A stretch of 64,000 nt of DNA from Megalonaias nervosa (taxonomy: Eukaryota > Mollusca > Bivalvia > Unionida > Unionidae), in contig JAECUM010001157.1 in the NCBI GenBank assembly GCA_016617855.1, positions 62,001 to 126,000 of the forward strand. The letters are read 5' to 3'. Every line of letters begins with the position of its first letter. Within the stretch, counting starts at the first letter, position 1. Under the pieces are notes generated by a model. That model was given only the letters and a program-made list of their open reading frames with translations. It was not told the origin of the DNA and searched no databases. The position numbers and the translations under genes were made by a program. Positions 42,501 to 56,400 of the stretch are shown piece after piece.

Positions 42501-45500
42501 TACTGTAACATGTCAAATGAATTACAACACCATAGCATGTCAAATCAGATATGAATCAAAACTTATTATTTACCCAGAATCCTCTCCTTCTCTTCCTCAC
42601 TCTTTGCATCCCAATCAGTCTCAGTCTCCTTTATAAGGGGCATGCTGTCAATTAGCTCCAACTGGCGCTGCTGCTCAGGAGTCAACTGAATATTACCAAA
42701 ATCATTAGAGTCCTGAAAAAAAAAAATCCAAACTTGCTAACTTCATCCATTCCTGCTGATGTGAAAACCTTTAGTTTCTTTAGACTTCATCAACAGTTTT
42801 TGAATTTCTCAACCTCAGTATTCTTAATTGTTAAATACAGATTTCAAAAGAATAAATGCTGAAATTCTTTTTATGAAGCATTTTTTTCTCACAGACTTAA
42901 AGCAGCTCGAAGGACTGTAATTATGAATAGGTAAAGCAAGCCAATGACATCATCAAAAGAACAAATTAACACCAAATAGTGATGACATATGGGCAGTGAA
43001 ATATATTATTAAGAAGAATATCTGATGAAGTACAGTTATAATATTTTATTATTTTTGATATAAACTATTTTAACCACATCCTTATCCAAAATTCTAGGAC
43101 CTGCTGTCCCTATCTATCAGACTGGTAACTGGCTTGTTGTACAGCCTGCCTGTTAGGGAGGATCACAGACGGCAGCTGTGTCACACCTTAGACATGAGAT
43201 GGCAGGTCTCATGCAACAAATTTTTGTCCTATGTCTCTCCAACTCTGACTGTTTGCCCACTAGGGCATACTTTTTCATCAGGAAAAAAAATGCGCCTACA
43301 ATTTTTCTTTAGTGGATGTCCATCTACATATGCTGGTGTTAGCAATGGCCAAAGGTTTGTGTCAATGAGCTGAACTGCAATGCAAAGTCTTTGCCTGCCA
43401 CAAGTGTTACATATTTTCGAGGTTAACGTCACACCTGTTGCAAGAAAGATTTAATTTATTTCGCAGCTCAGTTAATGAGAAAAGACAGTAAAATTTATGC
43501 ATATACACAATTTGTCACTTAATGAATGATGTTAAAGTGCCAAAACTGTCATTGCAAATTAGGTATCTCATTTTGTTAACAGTGCATTAAGTACTATTTT
43601 CTACTGACCCTTTCAAATGTTGCATAACCCCAATTTTTTTTTTTTTTTTTTGGGGGGGGCCACATCCTTTGCCCTTGTTATCCTAGGTGCAACACTGTGA
43701 CAGATAGCCAGACATGCAGACACTTGTATTGCATGTATGTGTGTACGTATGTATGCATGTATGTATGTATGTATTTAGATATCCACTGTACCTAAAATGA
43801 TCTCTTGCATTGGTGGCCAAGTTTGCTGTGCAAATTGACAAACTCACAATTTGGGACATAGATGTAAAAAGACATGACAGAGACAGAGACAGACAGAAAA
43901 TATGTGTACTTACATCAGACTGGTCTCCTGCTGCAGCTGCTTGGGCTTGCTGTGCTGCCCGGCTGTTCACCAACAGCTTCTTCAGCATGGCATTCTGACT
44001 AGCCTGATCAAAGCCCATCTCCATAGCAAAAGCTTCCAAAAATGATAGGAAATAGTGTCAACTCAATTGCTCATGTGTCACTAATTTTAATGGATTTGCA
44101 CCACTTAAAAAAAAAAAAAATTGTGGACAGAATAAGAGGCCCTGCCATTACCCCCAGATTTAAATACTTTGGAAAATGTCATTTTTCACAAACAATGAAA
44201 AATGAATCCTCTTGAAGGTACCATCTATATGTGCATAAATGTCTGCTCGGCTCTAACTGCTGAGACAGCGATATGCTGTTTTATCATGCACTGGTACATT
44301 GGAGTCAATGTTCTTCTTTCTGATAATGATTTCAAGGATGGTTACTTTTGAAGTGTTGAAATACATTCAATACTTGCTTAGAAGCAAGATACAACTGCAA
44401 AAGGCAGAAATGCAGATCTGCCATAACATGCTGTGATGGCAGTTCTGGGTCTATGCACTCTGTTACGAACAGTCAGTAGAACAAACAACACAGACCCTTA
44501 TCTGTCTGCATAATATATGACAACACTTCAGGGTCTATTTTGTCTGCAGTGGACTTATAAGCAAGTATATACAACATTTGATGCTTTTATAAAAACTGAA
44601 ATTTTTACATAGTCAAGGGTCCAAGAAATCCAAAATGTATAGGCTGATCTGCATTTTCTTGTCGAAATATCTATTGCAAAGAAGGAGTCATTACACAGAA
44701 ACATATGGGCAAAATGTACCCTCACACAAATTGAGCATAAAAATGTACCTGGACACTAAATATACGTATTTAAATTCATAAAATCTGCACAGGATGAAGA
44801 CTGCCAACTCCATCACTGATTTTTTTTTCTTCAGACAACAAAATTATTGTGATCCCATCAGATCAGTTTCAGCACCAGAACCTGTTACATTAGGTTGTAA
44901 ACTGCAAAAGATTCCAAAGGTTCCATATACATTTCATTGACTTTATCATTTTCCTTCACAGGGCTGTTATTGCACTTATTATTATTGTACTAGTTTTCAT
45001 TTTCAGTATTTAAGGAGATGGAAGTTGCTATCTCTTCTAAAGTCATAAATCTATGAAAAAGGTAAAAAATGTAACCTCATACTGATTATGTTATAACGTC
45101 ATCATTTTGCTGTAAGAACAAGAGCCAACTACTTAGGTATGGAGTTTATAGCTAGATGTACAAATAGATTTTTGTGAGAGTTTTGCCATGAGAAGTGGAT
45201 GTTTTGTATACTGGAAATCTGGAATAAAAAGCAAGTATTAATGAATTAAGTTTCTTCAGGGAAGTTCGCAAAACGAATGCTGGAGTGAGGTGACCACTCT
45301 CAAAAACAGAAATTTTGAGACCCTGAAAGAAAACAAGAACCCTTCAAAGGGAATGATACTCTAGTGGTTGAAAAATCTTCCAAGATAAGAACATTTCTTT
45401 AACTGCCGAGTGTTGAAACCATCCAATATTCTTCAGCAATAACAAGATTTTCAAATTAGGTGATGTGAACGTCATATTGGCACCATATTTATTTAGGACA

Positions 45501-47420
45501 AAACAAGACATCAAAATAAGTCGTGAAAACCTTATGCTGATATGACTTTTGTTTTAGGGTAGTAACAATAGGAGCACTTGTTTTCAATATGGCCAACATG
45601 GTAGCCATGTTAGATATCAAATTGGCATCATTTCCATTTGGGAACCAAGTAGATATCACAAGATAGAAGTATATTATCAATATGAGCACACATCAAATAG
45701 TAGCTATAATAATTAATGCATTCTTTAATATCTAGCCAAAATATAGTTTTAGAATAATTTATTTTTACAATTCAGTTGTTTAAAATGGCATTTTTAATAC
45801 ATCTTCTAATGTGCAGCTAGTTTAAGCCTAACTGTGAGTGGCCTACCTAACAGACATATTTAATTCTGTAACATTCTAAACTCTGCATCTTAACAATTTT
45901 AATGTAATGTCATCAGGAACAGCAGTATTATCACAGCCATTAGTTTGGGTCTTCTCTTGACACAACAGTGGTGTACCATTTTTTGGTTAGATATGGTACA
46001 AAACATCTGCTGAGCACTGCCAGTGTGTGCTCTTTGATCTTTACCGCCAAGTGAGGCAGAAATAAACAACAGCATGAGCTTGCAGCACTGGATGGGGAGT
46101 TCTTGTGTCCGGTACATATGTATGCAAGTGGCATTGGTTGCCGGGTATCTTTTGTGAGGATCTGTAGATATGAGAGGCATGAAGTCACTATTACAGAAAG
46201 CACTGGTGCCGTTAACATAATTATTTCTCATTGATTATAAATCAAAGATCACGAGTTTTGAGGTTTTCAATGATGATCATTACTTGCAACCTGCCAAAAA
46301 TATCTGAAACAGATCTTTCAGCAACAATCTTAAGGTATTATGACTGTGACCAGGTAAGCTACAAAATAATTGTTACTAAAATTCTGCTGGTGGGCACTGC
46401 AATATATTTAGATAAATTAGAGCTGTATTTTTCAAGGTGACGACAGTGAAAACTTCAAAAGACTAACTTTATATCTTGACCGCACTGAACTACAGAAAGT
46501 GCCAACTATGTGAGCGTTACTGGAGTGCAGGTAGTTATTTTCTCATATATGAAAACCACTATATGGATTTGTGTGCATGTCAAACTTAAAAACATTTTAT
46601 CAAACACTTTTTTTTTTAGAATAAAAAGTTCCTCACTGAGGAATTTATTTTCATGCAAACTTTTACAACTGCACAAGTCTGAAATTTAAACAACTGATTT
46701 CTTATTTTGATTTGGAACACAGTGCCAAGACTAAGCAGTTTTCTTTACAGAAAATTATTCTTTAAAAAAAGAGCAGTTAATTATTTTATTACCTAAGCAT
46801 TTAAGTATCGCAGCGAGTTGTTTTTTGTTTTAAATTACTGAAATTCCTTATAACTGTTAATAGATTAAATTTTCATGCAAAACCTTTGTTTTTAATATGT
46901 GGTCGCAATTTGCTTTGAATCTTCGTATCATTTAGGATTAATCATATTTTTAATTTAAAATTCAGGTACAAGTTATACATCTTATTCAATGGCAATAGTG
47001 GATCAAAATATTTTCATACACAATTTTAATAGGGTAGACTTTATTAAATAATTTTTATTAAGTGCTAAGCTGTCAAACATTCTGGGATAATCAAAAATCA
47101 ACAAGTTGTGTATGTTTATTGGCCTACTTGTGAAACTAGTTCTGTAAAACGAAACCCACAAGGATAAAAATTCCATCTGGTCGAACGTTCTGCTATTGAA
47201 TGATGGGACTGATTATATATTCCATGTCATGTGATACATTTCATACTGCTGTCATAAGAGTTAATAAGTCTCTCTCTCTCTCTCTCTCTTGTCCATTTCC
47301 AACTTGAGAGAGAGAGAGAGATCCTTTCCAACTTGAGAGAGAGAGAGATCCTTTCCAACTTGAGAGAGAGAGAGAGATCCTTTCCAACTTGAGAAAGAGT
47401 GAGATCCTTTTCAACTTGAG

Positions 47421-47451
<31 letters not shown>

Positions 47452-50400
47452 CAAAAAGATCTTCATAGCACAAGATTATTATCCGTTAGAAAAAAAACAA
47501 CTTTCTGATACACAGTGAAAAGAAATCAATACCTAACACCCCCGAAAAAAAAAAAAATGGTTGGTCCCTTTCAAAATTGCTACAGTTCTCACTCTTGATG
47601 ATGCAATGCGAGGGGCCCCGAGTGGCCGAGTGGTCTAAAGCGCTCTCCGTTACGGATCACTGCCATCTCACCTCTGTCTGCGTGGGTTCGAGTCTAGGAT
47701 TCGGCGAATGTGGATATGTGAGAAAGCTTGCCAGTAGCTTCTCGTGGGTCGGTGGTTCTTTCCGGGCATTTCCCGGTTTCTTCCTCCACCATTAATACTG
47801 GCCGCCATGTATAGCCTATCGTGTGCTGAAAAATGGCGTTAAGCCCCACAACAACAACAACAACAACATGATGCAATGCGTCCTCCCAAGTATAAAAGGA
47901 TCTGTGCATGACAGATTCATTGATAAACAAAACTTGAGCACTAGTTCAAGCCTGAGTTGGTGGATCTCTGAATTTGTTACTGAATGGGATTGCTATGTTA
48001 TAGCACTTGCATATCAGCACGTGGTAAGTTAGAGCACTTTCATACCAACATGGGGTATACTCCTGCAGAAAATTAATTCTCAAATTTTGAAAATTCAGCA
48101 TATTAATATTTATACTTCTACACTTTTACACTAAGCCCTAACGAACTTTATTTTAATTGGGACTACCCCATACATATATATGGTAATAAGTGGCCATTGC
48201 CTATGCGGCAGCTGCGAGACAACAGCTACTCAACAACCACATTACATAGACGTCCACTGTTGACAACAGACTTTCCCGGTTAAAAAAAAGTTTGTCGTCT
48301 TTGTTTTACTGTGCTACTGTTACAATGATGTAGAGCCATTACACATGCTGTCTTCTTGATACTATCAGCACGAATGATGACAGGCCGAGATTGGACATTT
48401 GTGGACGTCACTGTCCTGTGCCAAACAAACATGGTATCCGCATACAGCTAGGTGATGTTTGACCATAAATATATGGTTCCCGCATACAGAACTAAGTGCC
48501 GTCTTTCACCAAAATATGGATTCCGTCCTATCATGGTTATTTCTCAAAGAAATTGCCTCTAGAAATCTTGCGGTCATACATTATGGTCAATAGGAAATAT
48601 TGCAGATGAGCATTAGGTATCTTCTGAATGGGTTTTCCAACCATTTTACAACTGTGATAAGATCAAGTGCTCAGAAACATAATTCTTAATTTTTGGGCAA
48701 TAAAACTGATTCAGGATCTTGTGACAAGTCTTACTGACTCGTAAATGACCAAGGGAGTTTCATGGGTTAAGTGATATTACTTCAGATCAACGGCTTCATG
48801 GTTCACTGAACACTCGCAACCAGCAGGTATTTCCATTTTCTTATAAGACCCCATTTTCACTAAATCACAATCTGGGACTTGTGTGGCTTCAGCTTAGCTA
48901 AAATAGCCCTCTGAAACAAACAGGAGCTTTCAATATATTGTTCCTGTTAGACAATGGGATTTCATTCTTAACAGGATCAACTTTTTGAAATAAAAACAAG
49001 GCTTGTCAGTTACAAGTGAATTAACCATGACCTTATTTGATGCTAGGTCTTGACATCACCATGGATGCAATTCTGAAAACTCAAGGAATATGAGCTCTCT
49101 GAGGTTATCATAATCCTGCTGAACCTTCTTCGTTGAACACCACCTGTCACAGAGTTGTTCTTTTTTGCTTGCAAATTTGACATGGTTTGTCTAGTTTCTT
49201 TTCTACAATTCCTGAACCTTTTGTCAACATATCACAGGTACCGACTCATAACCCTTCAAGATACATTCCTTAACAATAATATCATCAGTTTTACTGAGAG
49301 TGAAGCGTAGACTTCACAAATTTTACCCCAAAAATACTCTCTGTACCGACAAAGTCCAATGCTCTAAAGGCCATTTCATGTTTTCAGCAATGTTGTCAAA
49401 GTAAGATAAGTATTTATCTACTTCCTTTTGTTGAAAAGGGGTATTAACCTAATATTTCTGGTAACATCAAAACCTGGACTCGTGTGTAAAATGGGGAAGC
49501 ATTCCCCACCTGTCAGTTCTAATTTTAATCTATATTGGTTCTCTCTCTCTCTGCATTTGCCTCTCATAATCCTCTTTCTGAATTTGCATTTTCATTTTTT
49601 CTTTCTGAAGCTGAAGTTTTGTTAATTCAATTTCCATCTAGTCTCATTTAAACTGTAATTACCTTAATTTCCTATTAAAAAAAAAAACAACAGAGACAGC
49701 CTTACTAATCAAACCCATGACACTAACACAACATTTCCTTTCCCAACCAAATGAACAGAAAATGTCATCTCCTGCTTTGTTAAAAAATGTTTTCTCTTTA
49801 GAAAGATCACAATGTCTAGTAAAATCAAGCAAAATGTCCTTTTTCATTCAGGGTAGGATTGAAAAAGTTCTCCACATTGTGAATACTTACTGGTTTAACT
49901 AAACATATCTTAAATTTGTATAATTAAAATCTGTATCAGGGACAGTGAAAATTCCGAAACAAAGGCAAAGTACATTTTAAATGAAATTGTCAATACCTCT
50001 GAAATATTTTCAAGAAATTCAGATTCCGAATGAGCTCTAATTTCTATTACAGCTCTAGTTCTTAAAATAAGTAGCAGAAAGGACGTGAAACCAACAGTTT
50101 AAGTAAAATTCAACAAACAATTTATTTCCCTAGATTACAAAGTGAAAATTTAAGAGGAACTTACCGTATTATGAATTAAATCACACAAAAATCCTAAATG
50201 TCCTATGGCAAGTTCAAAAGTATAGACTGCTCTAATTGAATTTCAATAGTCTTGAGTGTCTTCATGCATCACAATGATATTATCCATAATGTCTTTGATT
50301 GAGTCCTCAATTATCCCAAAGTAGTGTCTTAGTCCCAAAAGTCAATGACCACTTCATAATTCTAATGAATAATTTAAATTACTGTTCCTCTAGAATTATA

Positions 50401-53400
50401 TCTGAACACAACTAAAAGTGAATAATTGTTTGCCAAGTCCCATATATACTAATTTCACTTCATCTAAGATATAACAGAATCTTAAATGGAAAACCCCACG
50501 AACTCGTAAACAAGGTCAGGTCTTAAACTCAAATTCTGGAAAACACATTGTTTACTTCTTAGAATCATTACAAAAATCATATATTCATTTATTAGTCGAC
50601 TTCCGTTTCTAGCGCTGCAAAAAGCCAATTTCTCGTTGACTCTCCTGTAAGCAGTGCCGGATTAAACCCTGTGGAGGCCCCTAGGCAGTCAAAATCTCAG
50701 GGGGCCACCCTGCGCAAATTATCTTCTAATACATCAAGATCAAATCAATTCAATATTATTTTGATCCGTTGCCCCTACTCTGCCTATCTGGTAATCCAGT
50801 ACTGCTTTTAAGTAGGGGTGTAGTCATATCCGTCTGATGGGGTGGCATGTAGTCTGTGAGTTGCACTATGGAAAAAACTCCAGCCAAACCGGATTAAAAA
50901 AAAGATGACAAAATCAGTATTGAATAGAATTAAATTGTTGTGTGGAATGTGTCACAAATAAATTGACGACTTACAATCTGTCCGAATTAAATCCATTAAA
51001 ATCCACAATGGTTAAAATTTTAAATCCATTTTTATGATAAATCATTTATAGGTAGAATACTGGTATAAAAATAGTAGTTCAAAATGATCTAATTCACTAC
51101 ATCCCGTACTCTTATTAATGGAACCTAAGTCCATATTTTTGTGATTTCAGTATCTTATAAAGTTCAAGAATTCATCCTCGATGTCTGATAAAGTTCTGAA
51201 GTCCTTCATCGTTGTCTAGTAGATATAAGTCGGCGTCTAGTCACTGTAAATATGGTCCGATTTGGTTTCGTGGGCTACACCATCAAATAAAGGTGCTTAG
51301 GAAGAGACTGAGCTTGGGCTCAATAAGTAATACTTTAATCATACAGTCTGTGAAATCTATTAAAAGCTGCAGCTCAACATGTGCCAATCGTGCGGCAAGA
51401 CCATGGGGAATTTAAATAACCACCCTGTTACTTGGTGCTGAGAAAATCTCAACTCGCAGCTCGATCAAAGAGTTGTCAAGTGAGAAAACAAAGAGAGTGA
51501 TGCGTTTAGATGTGCAGGCTAAGGTGATTACGGTCAAACATGCAGAACAAGTTATATAACTCTACGTAGCACTGAACAAGTACATGTATAATTTTCATGG
51601 TGCGTGTATGAACCGAGGGCTTATGTTCAGGCAGAAAAATTGGGAATTAAATCTGGTGTTGTTTTGGTTTTAACGCCATTTCTCTGCGCAAGTTAGGCTA
51701 CATTTGGCAGCCAGTATAACAGATGGAGGAAGAATCCATGAAATACCCGGTAAGAACCGTTCAGCAAAGGGATGCTGCTAATGTCAAGCATTTTCACATA
51801 CCCACCCTTATCAAGCCCGAGACTAGAACCTACACAGACATAGGTGAAATAGCAGTGATCGCTAATGGCGAGCACTTTAGATCACTCGGCCAAATGCGGA
51901 CTCGAAATTAAGTCTAACTTATGTAAAATGAAAATTCAAATAGAATCGAAACCTTTATTGCCACAAACACAATGTTTATACAACAAAACAAATATTAATA
52001 AAATTACACGTTAGGACTTGCACGAAATGGAAGCAATTGCTAGAAAACACCCATTGTAAACAACGATGATGGACACATCACTTTGCGATCGGTAGTATTA
52101 AGTTTAACCTTAATATTTTTCAAATTGATAAAACCCGGACAAATATTGATACAAAAATATTGTGTAACAAAGACAGTCATGAAACAGATAACCACAGTGC
52201 ATAATGCCATATACGCTTTTTTGAATGGAAGTAGTGGCATGAAAACGTAAAATATCTGACTATACTGTAATTTTTGGATACTGTAAACATATAGTTTCCA
52301 ACATTACCCCTAGATTGCTAAAAACCTTTTGGTATATCCCGCTTAAAAGACGAACCCTACTGCATGAGCCGAATTTTCAGTAAAACAAAACCCCGCTGCC
52401 TCATAAGCAAATATATATCACACACACACACACACACACACACACACCAGTGCTAAAAACAATCCAACAGCCTGATGCTCGGGGCCCCTCTAATTTCAGA
52501 TTGGGTCTCTCCTGTATTCTAAGTGGTGCTTTCGAAAATATCTAATTTGCCTGAGAAAACTCTGATAGCGCTGATATGATGTGGAAATTTATTTTCAAGA
52601 TGTTGACATACCTGCCAAAACACAGCACAATCCGATTAAAATCAGATCTCCATTGTCCTACATGAAGTGGGGATGGGGATGTGTGTGTGTGTGTGTGTAT
52701 GTGTGTTATGGATTTGTAATGTAGCTTTAAAAAATTTTCAGTCATATTGCTACGATATCTGCAGTGTAGCAGTTCATAGTGATGTCTAGCACTGGGGCAT
52801 CATGCCCAGTCATATTATCCTGACACCAGGCCGACAGGTCGTAAAACTAACCTCTCAATGCTGAGTGCCCACCAATGCAGTTGTTAGTAGCACTTTTTTA
52901 TAAGTCTTTGAAATGATTTAACCGAGGTTCCAACCTGCGACCTCCCTCATCCGAGGTGGATGCTCATACCACAAGGCCACCAGAGCGGTCTGTGAAGTCG
53001 GGATCTGATTTTAATTAGATTGTAATACAATTCAGTACTCCCAAACCCCTGACACGGTCATGTTTCACAAACACAATTTTCATTAACCTTCTAAAATAGA
53101 AAGAAAAAACTCCACTTCATTGAGCATGTATAGAAATTAAACAGTAATGACTGGAACTGATGTAAAACTATCGTTTGGGCAGTTTAAAAAGCAGCAATTA
53201 AGGCAAATATGTCTGGTATAAAACACCAGTTCAGATATTACTTGTCTTACAGTAGCTAGTGAGATGTGTCTGAAGACTAATCTCCATTGGTAAAAGATCA
53301 CAAAGTGGAACAACCCTAGTCCGATAAATCACCTGCCCCCTCCCCCCAATCTATGTTGATACTGATGGACAATATGTGGGTCTAATGTCTGTTCATTAAA

Positions 53401-56400
53401 ATGTGCAATTTTAAAATCTTTCCGGAACACATGCGTACAGTTTAGACACTTGCTCATATTTGGTAACATCCATATCTAGCGCGAAATTAAAAATGGCCAC
53501 AGGACAGAGGGTTGTGCTATTCCACGTGGATTTACAAGTCGCCAAACATAGGATTTGACCCAGAAATAGTTATGTACATATCGGTCAAGGAACCATTCTG
53601 CCGACGGTAGCTCAACAGCCGCAAGAAATACAGGTAAGTGTATAAAATGCACACCAATGAGTGTGGACAAGAGTATTGGCAGATTTTTGTAGGTTTTAAT
53701 GAATAGGCAATATGATCCCCTAAATTGCCATTTAAAATTTTACAGGTGTGGGGATGATTTATTGGTCTAGAACAACCTAATATCGGCAGATCAAAAAGAT
53801 GCTAAAAGCGTGTAGGAGAACAAAATACATTACATATTGTCTTGAATGTGAATGTTTAAGTCATCTGTACTAAAGATAAATGTCAAGTTTGTGAAAAACT
53901 GCAAATCTACTATGATTTTTGATTATGTGTTAATATTACTACTATTTGTAGGCAAAGATGTTTACTTAGATTTGAGTTCAGGACACTGGTTTCTCCCTCT
54001 GGAATTCCTAGCATATGCTGTTGTTGTTGTTTTGGGTTTAATGCAATTTTCAGTGCAAGATAGGCTATACATGGTGACCAGTTTAACTGGTGGAGGAAAA
54101 ACCCGGAAACCACTGACCAACAGGAAGCTATCAGTAGCTTTCTTACATACCCAGCCTGAGACTCGAATCCACATGGACAGAGGTGAGATGGCAATAACTG
54201 GTAAAGACGAGCGATTTAGACCAATCTGTCCACCCCCTGCATACGTGATGTTTGCCAGGTTATTTATTAAACTTTTAGTAATAACCTGATCTTGCTGACA
54301 TCTTAGAAGTTCTGGAAATATATTTTGACGCTCATCCTGGTCCTCACATTGTGTCTTAGGTTTTTATACAAGGGAGATCCCCCTCCCCAAGTCTTTATTC
54401 CTACTTTAACATCTGACTAGTGGAATCAGTCTTTAAATGTGCTCAGTTTTAATTTGACAAGATTTATATATCTAAATTGTTCATTGGAACTAGAATATAC
54501 TCAATACAACTCTTGGAGTAAATCACTACTTTGGGATTATTGTGAATCCAATTAGAAACATTTTGGATTATATCATTGTGATCCATCAACACTATTCCAG
54601 GCTACTGATACGTCAGCATGTTCAAGAGTGAAATTCATTTAGAATGTCACCAGGATTCATTTGGAATACTTTTTGACTTGTGATAGAAAATTTAGGACTA
54701 TTTGGATTTAATTCACAATACTCCTAAGTTATTTTTTAAACTTTCACTTTGTATTATTGGGATATTATTTGCTGAATTTGACTAACTTGTTGGTTTTCGC
54801 TCTTTTCTGTTACTATGAATACAACCACAGAGTCGTAACACTGAAACAATTCCTTTGAGAAATATGAGAACTAAAACTACAGTAAAAGCTTTGATAAATC
54901 TTTTATTTTCTTTACATATGTTGACCTTCCCAAATCTGTCCAACCTGATCAAAGGTTAAATTTTATGTTTGGAATTTTCCAACAAGTTATGCATGAATTA
55001 GGCATCAAATCGTATGCCTCTCACCCTAAAAATCAAGCAGCTTTCGAAAGAATTCATCAAACTTGAAGAACATGATTGGATCATATTGCTTTGATACAGG
55101 AATGGATTGTGATGCACATCTCTATTTTGTTGCTGTTTGGGAATCAGTCACAGAATCTTTAGGTTATTGTCCTTCTGAACAAGTTTTGGATATATTGTTC
55201 GTGGACCACTGAAGTTATTTAGAAGAACTTCATTCAAATTAGGGTTCCATGATAACTCTTTTTGACCATGTCTCTGATTTCAAACAGAAGTTGTCAAAGG
55301 CTTGTTAAGTAGCAAAAACTAATCTTTACTCAAAGATAAAATTAAGGTCTGATAGAAACATGATAAGTAGCTTTGAGTCTGGTGATAGAGTTCTAGCTCT
55401 CTTGCCCATACTTCAAAATCCTCTTCTGGCTACACTGTATGGTCCTTATACAATTGAAAAGAAAGTAAATCACTTAAATTATATCATTAACACACCTAGG
55501 AGGCTGAAACAAAAACAACTTTGACATATAAATACGTTAAAGGAGTACTTTCATACAGACAGCCCAATCAATCATTCAATTTAGTTGCACTTGTCCCACA
55601 CAGTGAGAATGTAAATGATGGAATTAAATTTGACTGTAGTAACTTTGGTTTATCCAATCTTTGGAATTAAGAAATATTAAACAATCTGGATCAGAAACTT
55701 TGACATCTACAACCACAAGAAAATAGTTAACTAAAACAGCTATTATAAGAATATGAACACTTGTTTCCTGAAGTTACAAAACAAGCAAATACAATCTATC
55801 ATGATGTTGAGATAGTAGATTGTACACCTGTGAAACGGCATCCTTACAGGTTGAATTAATACTTGTGGAGAACGATTTATTAGAACCAAGTAAAAGTAAC
55901 TGGAGTTTACCATGTATTCTTGTGATACATTCTCCTTGACTTGTCTGCTGCATTTGACACTATAGACCATGATATATTACTTCACCGTCTCCAGCATGTA
56001 TTTGGCATTCATGATACGGCCTTACTATGGTTTAAGTCCTACTTGGTCAACAGGACACAAATTATGTCCGCAAATGGTATACACTCCAGCCCAGTTGATC
56101 TGTGCTGTGGTGTTCCACAGGGGTCTGTTCTTGGACCTGTTCTCTTCGTTCTATACACTCAGCCACTCTCAAGTGTCATAGATCATCATCCAGTGTCTCA
56201 CCAATTGTATGCTGATGACACCCAAATATACAAATCTAGCCATCCAACTGAAGTTGAAGCTACCATCCAAGGCGTAGAGAGGTGCATTCCCGATGTGAAA
56301 TCATGGATGACATGTAACAAGCTGCAGATGAATGATGATACAACTGAAGCCATTCTGATTACAACACAAAGACTTTCTCATTCACATCCTTTACCTCAGA

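Noticed and set aside
45899..46231. Two overlapping minus-strand open frames of 92-110 codons in intron 1
   Set aside because: No family likeness, no splice context that fits KMT2C/D phases, and different frames suggest unrelated peptides over the same bases.
47611..47700. A functional tRNA gene
   Set aside because: A and B boxes are present but no cloverleaf closes. The sequence runs into the SINE body and is flanked by a target duplication.
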